11,981 nucleotides of DNA from Parcubacteria group bacterium GW2011_GWB1_42_6. Lineage in GTDB: Bacteria; Patescibacteriota; Minisyncoccia; Portnoybacterales; GWB1-42-6. The stretch spans positions 20,374 through 32,354 of the forward strand of contig LCEC01000017.1 in NCBI GenBank assembly GCA_000997475.1, read 5' to 3'. Each line of letters starts with the position of its first letter. Within the stretch, counting starts at the first letter, position 1. The notes under the pieces were generated by a model. The model did not search any database and was not told the origin of the DNA. It was given only the letters and a program-made list of their open reading frames with translations. Shown here piece after piece: positions 1-7,086 of this stretch. Both the position numbers and the translations under genes were made by a program.

Positions 1-28
1 CAAATTAATCATTTTGAAGAGTTTGGTG

Positions 29-34
29 TATAAT
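29..34 (+). promoter_or_regulatory. Probable -10 box upstream of the LysM-like membrane protein gene
   Basis: A consensus TATAAT lies 31 bases before the ATG at 65. No convincing -35 hexamer is seen 16-18 bases upstream: the bases there read about TAATCA, and TTGAAG at 14-19 is too close. Transcription would start near 41 and give a leader of about 24 bases. The window edge limits the upstream view. Confidence 0.45.
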
Positions 35-64
35 TAAAACAAGGTTATAAATTAATTAAAATTT

Positions 65-2446
65 ATGAAATTTGAATGGCCAAGTTTTGGATTGGGAGGA
101 AAAAAAGAAGAAAATCCAAAAACTGAATTGTCGCCGGAAAAGGAAAAAGATAAAAATGAATTATTAAGATCTCTTGCTGATGATGATCTTGAGAAGAGAT
201 TTCCTGATTTAAGCACGGCGGATTCAATTGCGGAACAGTTAAAGAATATGCAATCTGCGGAATCTCGGCCTTTGGAATCGCCGGCAAAATCTGATTTGCC
301 GTCCGAATCTTCTGATCAGGAAAAAGATGATCTTTTGGGTTCTTTGGCGGATGATAATTTGGAAGACGAAATGAGGACATCTTTGGTTCCCGAAGAAGTA
401 ATTAATCGGGCAAACGTTGAAATTAATGAAAGTCCAAAAGGCGGGGTTGGAGCTGAACCGGATGAACCCATCATAAGCGATGAAGAGAGACGCAAAATTA
501 GCAGAGATCTTGAGAAACAATATAACAACAGGGATGATTCTGTAGAGAGAGAACCGGAAGAAGTTAATTCCGCAAAAAAAGGCCGCATGGTTAAAATCAA
601 TTTGGCTGATAAAGATTTTAATCCGGCGCCAGAGGATTCGGATAAAGATGAAAAAGCGGACAGATTTTTAGAAGGCCGCGGCCGAGAATTGGAAGCCAGG
701 GGGAAATATGAGCAAGCTCGCGCGGAATATGTTCGAGCCCTTGTTGAATTTGAAAAAAGCAAAAAAGGCGCCAGAAAGCCAAAATCAAAGGAAGCGGGAA
801 AAATAGAAGTAAATCTTTTGAATCCGAAGGCTGTTTTAGATGAAAAAGAGGAGACTTTCAAGGAAAATATTAATGAATATCGCAAAGAATGTTTAAAAGT
901 AAAAGAGCAGGAATTGAAAGATGAAGAAAAAGATCCGGATCAGATAAAAACCGAACTCCAAAAATATGCCAAGGAGTTGGTGATTGAGACCACGGCCAAG
1001 GAAGCCATAGAAATCCAAAATCTGAAGCATCAAGAACAAATTGAGGCGGCTGGGGAAAATAAGGAATGGATCAGAGAATATTCTTTGAAAGCGGTGGAGG
1101 CATATAGAAAGTTGGGTTGGAAAGGGAAAACAGCTCTTTCACTCGGCGCTGGGGGTTTGGTAATGGGCGGAATAATGATTGGAGGAATTTTGGGTCTTTT
1201 GGCAATACCAACCGGAGGAGCTATTCGCGCCGGGATAAGAACCGCCGGCGGAGTCGGGGCTTTCTTCGGCGCAGAGGCGGCAATGAAAGCGCGCCAGCAA
1301 GGCAGAGCGCGAAAAGAGATCGAGGCTTTGATCGGAAATAAAGATTTTATTGAAGCTCTTAATGAAAAAAGCGATGATTTAAACAAGAAACTTTTTGAAA
1401 TTTACGGCCGGCAGGGAAAAGAGGAAGTCGTGAGAACTTTGGCAGGAGCCGCCGCGGGAATTTTCGTGGGGGTGGTTATGCCAAAACTCGCGAGTGAACT
1501 CATTCCGGACAGTTGGAAACATTTCGCGGCTGAAAAAGCCGGATCGTTGGGCGATTTCTTTAAAGACAAAGTGGAATCTTGGGGATTACATCCCGAGATT
1601 GCTTTAGCGGATGCGACGAATGTTGTCGAATCGAAAGAACTGAAATCGTTTGCGCCGAGCAGTTCGGAAATGGCTAAAGTTGAGCCGTTTGTGCGAGGTA
1701 ATTTGAAGCCATTTGCACCGGATGATTTAGGAGGCTTTTATGGCAGTGATATTGAAACACCTCAGCCATCCGCTTCGGCGCCGGCTAGTGTTCCCGGCGC
1801 TCCCGATTTATCTCCTGAGACGACTCCTGTCGATTCGGCAGCTGTTAGTTCATCAGTGACACCGGAATCGGGACCGGCCGGAACAGCGCCATCTGCCGGG
1901 CCGGAAGTCGCGGCAGCCGGATCGGCCGATGTAGTTGAAGTTAAAGAAGGCGACAGTGTTTGGAAAATAGTTGAGGATCGGCTTGAATCCAGCGATGAAT
2001 TTAATAATCTCAACGACGCGCAAAAAACTTACGTTATTGATCATTTTAAGGATCAGATAGAAGCCGATCCCGCCAAATATGGCTTAACCGATGCCGGCCA
2101 AATAAACGCCGGAGACAAAATTGATCTTAGCGAAATAAAAATGGGCGGCGATGAAATGAATGAGGCGATTGGAAAAGCGCAAGGCTTGAGTGAAAGCCAG
2201 ATGGAAAATATCAGGAACTATTCGCCGGAAAAAGCCATCCCGTCCGCGCCGGATAATTTGTCAGCAAGCGCACGAATATCCGAAGAATTTAAAAACGGCC
2301 AGGCATCCGCGGCAACTGGCGGTATGCCGTCAATGACATCGGGCCACGCATCAACGCCGACAGCTATATCCTCATCTCCAACTGCCGCCTCAACCTCTTC
2401 CTCCTTTGAGCCACTCCCCGAACCGGCCCTCTTTAAGATGCGCTGA
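65..2446 (+). CDS. Large membrane protein with acidic N-terminal region and C-terminal LysM-like domain
   Basis: 793 residues, with no recognised enzymatic domain. Residues 1-350 are highly charged and probably helical, and contain a duplicated motif, LLRSLADDDLE (33-43) and LLGSLADDNLE (89-99). Hydrophobic Gly/Ala-rich segments at about 355-381, 384-405 and 457-480 are likely membrane-associated. A Pro/Ser/Ala-rich linker (560-620) leads to a LysM-like motif, VVEVKEGDSVWKIVEDRL (623-640), ending near NAGDKIDLSEI (681-691). LysM domains usually bind peptidoglycan or related glycans. Residues 698-732 form the first copy of a helical repeat ending in SAPDNL that continues in the next ORF. The last 45 residues are low-complexity Ser/Thr/Pro/Ala. 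The ATG at 65 is the first start and has no SD. The stop TGA is one base before the next ATG, so the two genes are probably translationally coupled. An envelope-anchoring role is inferred; the precise function is unknown. Confidence 0.85.
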   Translation: MKFEWPSFGLGGKKEENPKTELSPEKEKDKNELLRSLADDDLEKRFPDLSTADSIAEQLKNMQSAESRPLESPAKSDLPSESSDQEKDDLLGSLADDNLEDEMRTSLVPEEVINRANVEINESPKGGVGAEPDEPIISDEERRKISRDLEKQYNNRDDSVEREPEEVNSAKKGRMVKINLADKDFNPAPEDSDKDEKADRFLEGRGRELEARGKYEQARAEYVRALVEFEKSKKGARKPKSKEAGKIEVNLLNPKAVLDEKEETFKENINEYRKECLKVKEQELKDEEKDPDQIKTELQKYAKELVIETTAKEAIEIQNLKHQEQIEAAGENKEWIREYSLKAVEAYRKLGWKGKTALSLGAGGLVMGGIMIGGILGLLAIPTGGAIRAGIRTAGGVGAFFGAEAAMKARQQGRARKEIEALIGNKDFIEALNEKSDDLNKKLFEIYGRQGKEEVVRTLAGAAAGIFVGVVMPKLASELIPDSWKHFAAEKAGSLGDFFKDKVESWGLHPEIALADATNVVESKELKSFAPSSSEMAKVEPFVRGNLKPFAPDDLGGFYGSDIETPQPSASAPASVPGAPDLSPETTPVDSAAVSSSVTPESGPAGTAPSAGPEVAAAGSADVVEVKEGDSVWKIVEDRLESSDEFNNLNDAQKTYVIDHFKDQIEADPAKYGLTDAGQINAGDKIDLSEIKMGGDEMNEAIGKAQGLSESQMENIRNYSPEKAIPSAPDNLSASARISEEFKNGQASAATGGMPSMTSGHASTPTAISSSPTAASTSSSFEPLPEPALFKMR

Positions 2447-2447
2447 T

Positions 2448-3416
2448 ATGTATATGTTTGACGATGTGGCGCCTGGAGATATGCAGAATGAAATAGAAAC
2501 CGCTCGAGCCATGGATTCGGAAAAAATCAAGGAAATCATGAGCTTCCGACATGATAACGATTTAATAGATTCCGGAGTGGGAGAAAAAATGACGGGACCA
2601 GCCGCTCCGCTGCCGGAGAATTTGCCAGGAGGATCAAATCCCGAAGTCCCAACGCAAGAATATGACGAATATGGCGCGGCAAGAAGGGATTCTTTTTCGG
2701 AAAAATACATGGGATTTAATTATTTGGATCCGGAGCAACAGAAACTCGTGATTGATTTTACCGATCCAAAGTGGAGAATTGATCATGGAATGACTTTGCT
2801 TGATAAAGACCAAGTTGAAGAGATAATTAATAACGCTAGAGATGTCAATCATGAAGATATTTTAGGAATGAGAAAGGAATGGGGCCTGGCGCAATCTTCG
2901 GCGCCGGATAATTTGCCGGTGGTTTCCGGCTCTTTGGCGGAAGATCAATCGGAATATCCATTTATGGAAAAAGAAACTTCGCCGGTGAAGGGTTTGACGC
3001 AAGAAGAATATGAACAAATTATAAATCCTGCCAAAGGAGAATATGATGAAAAGATTTTACAGCATGAATTTGAAAAATTCCACGCTTCTTCGGAGCAATT
3101 GCCACAAGGAGGAACTATTGAAAAAGTTGTTTCAAACGAAATTCAAAGAGGGCTCACCGGCCAGGAGAATTTAAATTCTCAAGAGTTGGCCAAAGCGATG
3201 GCGGATTCAAAAATAAATAATCTTGGCAGGCAGACTCTCCAGATGCATTCCAGAATTATTTCCGGATATGTTGAACAATTAAAACAGCTTGATTCGAACT
3301 CGGAACAAGCGGGAATTGTAAAAAGAAGCATAAAGCAATTAATAGATATAGATGAAAAAGCTTATAAAAACAAAAACTTGTTCAGCAAAGAAATCAAAGA
3401 TTTCATAAAAAAATAA
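2448..3416 (+). CDS. Repeat protein continuing the upstream LysM-like protein
   Basis: 322 residues from the ATG at 2448 (a second ATG is at 2454). An upstream TTG at 2406 would only add low-complexity residues overlapping the previous gene. No signal peptide or membrane segment is seen. Three helical repeats resemble residues 698-732 of the upstream protein: 12-33 (MQNEIETARAMDSEKIKEIM), 123-145 (VEEIINNARDVNHEDILGMR) and about 187-219 (EEYEQIINPAKGEYDEKIL). They are followed by linkers such as APLPENLP and SAPDNLP. Segment 89-104 (GFNYLDPEQQKLVIDF) resembles upstream residues 646-661. GGTIEKVVSNEI (221-232) looks like a degenerate LysM start. The C-terminus is charged and helical. It lies in a different frame, and joining it to the upstream gene needs a +1 or -2 shift. 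It is either a coupled second subunit or the severed end of one longer protein. Confidence 0.78.
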   Translation: MYMFDDVAPGDMQNEIETARAMDSEKIKEIMSFRHDNDLIDSGVGEKMTGPAAPLPENLPGGSNPEVPTQEYDEYGAARRDSFSEKYMGFNYLDPEQQKLVIDFTDPKWRIDHGMTLLDKDQVEEIINNARDVNHEDILGMRKEWGLAQSSAPDNLPVVSGSLAEDQSEYPFMEKETSPVKGLTQEEYEQIINPAKGEYDEKILQHEFEKFHASSEQLPQGGTIEKVVSNEIQRGLTGQENLNSQELAKAMADSKINNLGRQTLQMHSRIISGYVEQLKQLDSNSEQAGIVKRSIKQLIDIDEKAYKNKNLFSKEIKDFIKK

Positions 3417-3419
3417 AAA

Positions 3420-3550
3420 CATGCCAGGTAGTGAAAATTCGACTGTTTATTCGAATTTAACTTGCTCCTGGCTCAATACATGGGATTTGACAGCTGATCA
3501 CCTTTTTTAAATCAAAGTAATTATCTGTCGAATTTCTACTACCTGGTATG
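3420..3550. repeat. 24-bp imperfect inverted repeat spanning the spacer and the start codon of the next gene
   Basis: Arm 1 (3420-3443) and arm 2 (3527-3550) are inverted copies matching at 21 of 24 positions; two of the three differences would be G-U pairs in RNA. Arm 2 includes the ATG of the gene at 3548. Arm 1 can instead pair locally: GCCAGG (3423-3428) with CCTGGC (3467-3472), and AAATTCGA (3435-3442) with TCGAATTT (3451-3458). The two folds exclude each other. No poly-T tract follows either stem. It could be a regulatory leader or a small MITE-like insertion. Confidence 0.7.
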
Positions 3551-3856
3551 CCAAAAAAAATAAAAGATGATATCATTAAGGAGTTGGAATTGGACAAGCT
3601 TCCGCCCGAAAAGAAAGAAGAATTTTTGGATTCCATAGCCGAGCTCATAATCAAGCGGGTTTTGGTGAGAGTTTTGGAAAATATTCCGGATAATGAACGC
3701 GCGGCTTTTGACGAAGTTTGCGCGGCGGGCGACCATGAAAAAATAAACGCGTTTTTGGAAGAAAAAGTGCCCGGTTACGAAAAACTGGCGGCGGAAGAAA
3801 TCAAAAAGACCAAAGAAGAAATCAATCAAACCGCCCAGATGATAATGAGTAAATAA
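3548..3856 (+). CDS. Small acidic/helical protein, DUF5663-like
   Basis: 102 residues, predicted all-helical, with no membrane segment or signal peptide. The pattern (LDKLPPEKKEEFLDSIAELI at 15-34, then KRVLVRVLENIP, then a charged C-terminal helix ending in MIMSK) resembles the DUF5663 proteins often seen in CPR genomes. I recognise this from memory, so the family name is tentative. Its molecular function is unknown. It sits between the LysM-like protein pair and the TraG-like ATPase, which suggests a soluble accessory of that locus. The ATG at 3548 lies inside the right arm of the inverted repeat and has no SD, so start-codon access could depend on RNA folding. Confidence 0.82.
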   Translation: MPKKIKDDIIKELELDKLPPEKKEEFLDSIAELIIKRVLVRVLENIPDNERAAFDEVCAAGDHEKINAFLEEKVPGYEKLAAEEIKKTKEEINQTAQMIMSK

Positions 3857-3860
3857 TTTT

Positions 3861-4036
3861 ATTCCCCTCCTTTAGGAGGGGTTAGGGGAGATTTCTTTCT
3901 CCTCACTAATTACGAATGGGAACACTCTAATTACGAATAAATCAAATTCTGATTTTATTCGTAATTGGCTTTAAATTCGTAATTGGCGAGGAATAATAAA
4001 AAATCCCCCTTAATCCCCCTTTCTAAAGGGGGAAAC
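3861..4036. repeat. Palindromic MITE-like element A, with CCCC/GGGG outer arms and an AATTACGAAT core
   Basis: Nearly the whole 182-base spacer is one nested imperfect palindrome. The outer arms (about 3862-3900 and 3991-4035) are inverted copies, and each holds its own hairpin: CCCCTCC/GGAGGGG (3864-3870, 3875-3881) and CCCCCTT/AAGGGGG (4015-4021, 4026-4032). The core has AATTACGAAT at 3908-3917 and 3929-3938, and its reverse complement at 3957-3966 and 3975-3984. The inner pair forms a 16-bp stem with one bulge. The outer pair extends to 14 of 16 matches (3902-3917 with 3975-3990). There is no coding capacity. It looks like a non-autonomous mobile or REP-like repeat. Confidence 0.75.
4028..4032 (+). 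promoter_or_regulatory. SD-like sequence supplied by the end of element A
   Basis: AAAGGGGG ends 6 bases before the ATG at 4039. It is the only well-placed purine-rich, SD-like sequence in front of a gene in this window. The GGGGG is also the 3' strand of the 7-bp hairpin at 4015-4032, so folding would hide it. Confidence 0.4.
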
Positions 4037-4038
4037 GG

Positions 4039-4410
4039 ATGCCCGATACCTACAGAGAGCCGACTGAACAAAAAAATGAGTCCGCGCCCGAAAGCGCGGA
4101 AACTCAATCGGAGACGGTTATTGAAGCTGCGCCGGAAATTGCTGCGGCGGCGAAACAAGAGCCCGTTGCGGCGCCGGAAAAAGTTGAAAAAGGCGGTTTT
4201 GATGTTTCGAGAGAAGGCCGAATAACCGATCAAGAAATGGACAATTTAAAAACTTTGGCCGATATGGCGGCGGCAAAAGGCATTGACACGGCCAATGAGA
4301 CAGCAAAGGAATACGCGGAAAAAAACAACGATCCGCATTTCTTGGATCTATGGCACGATTATTTGTCTCAAAAAGAAAACCAATCCAAACTCGGCATCAA
4401 GCAAATTTAA
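4039..4410 (+). CDS. Small acidic protein of unknown function upstream of the TraG-like ATPase
   Basis: 123 residues; I do not recognise a family. Residues 1-50 are Glu/Ala/Pro-rich and probably disordered. Residues 55-123 look helical, with a conserved-looking stretch around SREGRITDQEMDNLKTLADM (57-76) and an aromatic motif, HFLDLWHDYL (100-109). No membrane segment or signal peptide is seen. The ATG at 4039 is the first start in frame and lies just after element A. The stop is 9 bases before the GTG of the ATPase gene, so the two are probably cotranscribed and the product may be a soluble partner of the ATPase. The frame is supported by GCG/GCC-rich codon use like that of the neighbours, but the gene is short, so a chance ORF is not fully excluded. 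Confidence 0.72.
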   Translation: MPDTYREPTEQKNESAPESAETQSETVIEAAPEIAAAAKQEPVAAPEKVEKGGFDVSREGRITDQEMDNLKTLADMAAAKGIDTANETAKEYAEKNNDPHFLDLWHDYLSQKENQSKLGIKQI

Positions 4411-4419
4411 AAAAAGTTT

Positions 4420-6915
4420 GTGGAATACAATCTTAATCAATTTATTTTTCCGGCCATTATGGCCTTGGCCGCTCTGGCGCTTTTTTTGGGCGTTTATCTT
4501 TTCTTTAAAAATGTTTTGGGCAAAGGCCGGCTGACAAGGGCGTTGAATATGACCCTGTTTTTGGTTTCTTTGCCAAAAGCGCAAAGCGCCGAAAAAGAAA
4601 GGAAAAATCACAAAGAATTGATTTCGGTGATGGAGCAATTCTATACCAGTTTGAGCAATCTCAAAGACAGCAAATCCAGAAATTTTATCTACGGCAAACC
4701 GATAATTTGTTTTGAAATGGCGGTTCAGCACGCGGGCGAAGAGATTTGTTTTTATATGGCGTGTCCCAGGCGCTGGGCGGGGATTTTGGAAAAACAAATC
4801 CACGGATTTTTTCCGGCGGCCGATGTTCGGCCGGTTGACGATTACAATATTTTCAATCCCCGCGGCGAAAGCGCGGCTTCGTATCTAGCGCCCGGTTCAG
4901 GCAGGGCGAAACCCTTCAGAACTTATTTAAATATGGAAGCCGATCCTTTGAATGAAATCGTTAACACTTTGAGCAAGTTGGAAATCGAAGGCGAGGGCGC
5001 GGCGATTCAAATTATTTTTCGTCCGGCCAAAAACAAATGGCGCAAACGCTTATTGAAAGTCGCCCGCGAAATGCAGCAGGGCAAAGCCTATGACAAGGCG
5101 AGGCTTAAGGTTGAAAAAAATTGGCTTTTCAAGATTATGGATATTATCGCTCCCGTAAAAACGCCCGAGCAAATGGGAATTCCCCAGGGACCGCCGAAAC
5201 CGATTACGCCTTTGGATCAGGAAATCATTAAAGCCCTGGAAAGCAAAGGCAGCAAAATGACTTTTGAAACGAATATCAATATCGTGGCTTCGGCGCCAAG
5301 CGTTATCCAGGCCGAGCAGATTCTTATTCAGATTGAAAGCGCTTTTTCGCAATTCAACTCCCCCAATCTTAATAATTTCAAAGCTTATCGCCTCAAAGGC
5401 AGGACGCTCAAAAATATTTTTTATGATTTTTCTTTCCGGCTTTTTCGCAAATCCAGGAATTTTATTTTGAGCACCGAAGAATTAAGTTCCGTTTTTCACC
5501 TTCCAAATACCGAAATAGAGACTCCGCGCATGAAGTTTATTAAATCCAAACAGGCCGCGCCGCCGGTTAATTTGCCAAAAGACGGGGTGCTTTTGGGCGC
5601 CAATTCTTTTCGAGGCGTTGAATCCCCGATTAAATTTCAAAAAGAAGATCGCCGCCGGCATTTATACGTCATCGGACAAACCGGCACCGGCAAAACCAGC
5701 TTAATGAAAGGAATGATCGCCCAGGATATTTCCGCCGGAGAAGGCATTGGCATTATCGATCCGCACGGCGAATTCGCCCAATACGCTTCCGGTTGCGTGC
5801 CTCCGGAACGCGCCGAAGACGTGGTCTATTTCGACCCGGCTGATTTGGATCGCCCGATGGGGCTCAATATGCTGGAATATGATCCCAGATATCCCGAGCA
5901 AAAAACTTTTATCGTCAACGAGCTCATAAATATTTTTGACAAGTTATATGATTTAAAAACCACCGGCGGGCCGATGTTTGAGCAATACACCCGCAACGCT
6001 CTTTTGCTTTTAATGGACGATCCCAACGAGGGCGCCACTTTGATGGAAGTGCCAAAAGTCATGGCCGATGCGGTTTTCCGCAAGCGCTTGATCGGCAAGT
6101 GCCGCAATATCGTGGTGCGGGATTTTTGGGAAAAGGAAGCCGAAAAAGCCGGGGGCGAAGCGGCGCTCGCCAATATGGTGCCCTATATCACTTCCAAATT
6201 CAACGTGTTTATCGCCAATGATTTTATGCGTCCCATTATCGGGCAATCCAAATCTTCAATCAATTTCCGTGATATAATAGATAATAAGAAAATATTGCTG
6301 GTGAATTTGAGCAAAGGAAGATTGGGCGACATCAACAGCCACTTGCTGGGATTGATAATCGTGGGCAAGCTCACAATGGCAGCTTTCGGCCGAATAGATA
6401 TGCCCGAAGAGTTGAGAAAGGATTTTTACTTGTACATTGACGAATTCCAGAATTTTACCACCGAAAGCATTTCCACTATTCTTTCAGAAGCCCGAAAATA
6501 CCGCCTGTGCCTCACAATGGCGCACCAATTCATCAAACAGCTGCCCGAAAAAATCCGCGACGCGGTTTTTGGCAACGTGGGTTCGATGATCGCCTATCGC
6601 ATCGGCCCGGAGGACGCCGATTTTATGGTCAAGCAATTCGCGCCGATATTCGACCAAAACGATCTTTTGAATATTGATAATTTCAACGCCTATGCCAAGC
6701 TTTTGATCGGCAATATGACTTCCAAACCCTTCAATCTTTCTGTTCCGCGTCCGCCCTCGGGAAACGAAGAAATGATTTCTTCCGCCAAAGAACTTTCGCG
6801 ATTGAAATTCGGCCGCCCCCGGGCGGAAGTGGAAGAAGAAATAGCGAGAAGATATAAGGGGGAAAGTATTGCCCAGGCTGAAGTTTCCCAAGCAGTGCCA
6901 GCTGATTCTCGATAA
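4420..6915 (+). CDS. Membrane-anchored TraG/VirD4-like ATPase (HerA/FtsK superfamily)
   Basis: 831 residues from the GTG at 4420, with no SD. One N-terminal membrane segment (about 9-30) is followed by about 370 residues with no motif I recognise, beginning VSLPKAQSAEKERKNHKELI (49-68), an arrangement typical of CPR TraG-like proteins. The ATPase core has Walker A GQTGTGKT (419-426), a following strand GIGIIDPHGEF (442-452), Walker B FYLYIDEFQ (669-677) and a downstream AHQF (701-704) where coupling proteins carry a sensor residue. VirD4/TraG/TraD proteins are hexameric motors that pass DNA or protein to a type IV secretion channel; HerA relatives pump or process DNA. No relaxase or VirB4 gene is visible here, so it could serve DNA translocation, uptake or envelope assembly. 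The C-terminus (about 780-831) is charged. The spacer after it is palindromic element B. Confidence 0.94.
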   Translation: MEYNLNQFIFPAIMALAALALFLGVYLFFKNVLGKGRLTRALNMTLFLVSLPKAQSAEKERKNHKELISVMEQFYTSLSNLKDSKSRNFIYGKPIICFEMAVQHAGEEICFYMACPRRWAGILEKQIHGFFPAADVRPVDDYNIFNPRGESAASYLAPGSGRAKPFRTYLNMEADPLNEIVNTLSKLEIEGEGAAIQIIFRPAKNKWRKRLLKVAREMQQGKAYDKARLKVEKNWLFKIMDIIAPVKTPEQMGIPQGPPKPITPLDQEIIKALESKGSKMTFETNINIVASAPSVIQAEQILIQIESAFSQFNSPNLNNFKAYRLKGRTLKNIFYDFSFRLFRKSRNFILSTEELSSVFHLPNTEIETPRMKFIKSKQAAPPVNLPKDGVLLGANSFRGVESPIKFQKEDRRRHLYVIGQTGTGKTSLMKGMIAQDISAGEGIGIIDPHGEFAQYASGCVPPERAEDVVYFDPADLDRPMGLNMLEYDPRYPEQKTFIVNELINIFDKLYDLKTTGGPMFEQYTRNALLLLMDDPNEGATLMEVPKVMADAVFRKRLIGKCRNIVVRDFWEKEAEKAGGEAALANMVPYITSKFNVFIANDFMRPIIGQSKSSINFRDIIDNKKILLVNLSKGRLGDINSHLLGLIIVGKLTMAAFGRIDMPEELRKDFYLYIDEFQNFTTESISTILSEARKYRLCLTMAHQFIKQLPEKIRDAVFGNVGSMIAYRIGPEDADFMVKQFAPIFDQNDLLNIDNFNAYAKLLIGNMTSKPFNLSVPRPPSGNEEMISSAKELSRLKFGRPRAEVEEEIARRYKGESIAQAEVSQAVPADSR

Positions 6916-6920
6916 CCATT

Positions 6921-7080
6921 CAATTTTTAATAAATTCTCAATTTTCAATTCTCAATTTTCAATCAATATTTAATTCATAATATCTAATTATCAAATAAAT
7001 CTCTCTTTGCGGAGTTTTGATATTGAAAATTAGATATTTAATATTCATTGAAAATTGGATTATTGATAATTGAAAATTAC
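6921..7080. repeat. AT-rich palindromic element B, with CAATTTTCAA-type repeats
   Basis: A long imperfect inverted repeat fills the spacer after the ATPase gene. The left side has a tandem 14-bp repeat, TTCTCAATTTTCAA (6935-6948 and 6949-6962). The right side has inverted copies of the core, TTGAAAATT, at 7023-7031, 7048-7056 and 7070-7078. About 45 bases match across the arms, including ATCTAATT on the left (6982-6989) and AATTAGAT on the right (7028-7035). The apex is a short CTC/GAG loop near 7003-7014. It could act as a bidirectional terminator, although its repeat structure also resembles elements A and C. Confidence 0.65.
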
Positions 7081-7086
7081 AAACCC

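Noticed and set aside
316..885. Long minus-strand ORF of 189 codons opposite the LysM-like gene
   Set aside because: It is a low-complexity Ser/Leu/Phe-rich mirror of a charged coding region with strong + strand codon signal, so a shadow.
2444..2446. Possible recoding of TGA as glycine (genetic code 25, as in some CPR lineages)
   Set aside because: The downstream ORF is in a different frame, so reading through TGA would not join the two. Long genes here have no internal TGA, and the four-helix-bundle gene ends naturally with TGA.
3487..3523. Promoter from the perfect TTGACA at 3487-3492
   Set aside because: No acceptable -10 lies 16-18 bases downstream. The nearest AT-rich hexamers give spacings of about 14-15 or 25 bases.
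3864..3895. Left hairpin of element A as an intrinsic terminator for the 3548 gene
   Set aside because: The stem is followed by TTAGGGGAG rather than a T tract, so it does not meet the usual form.
3902..3990. CRISPR-like array from repeated AATTACGAAT
   Set aside because: Copies are 10 bases, occur in both orientations and have irregular spacing, unlike CRISPR repeats. No cas gene is present.
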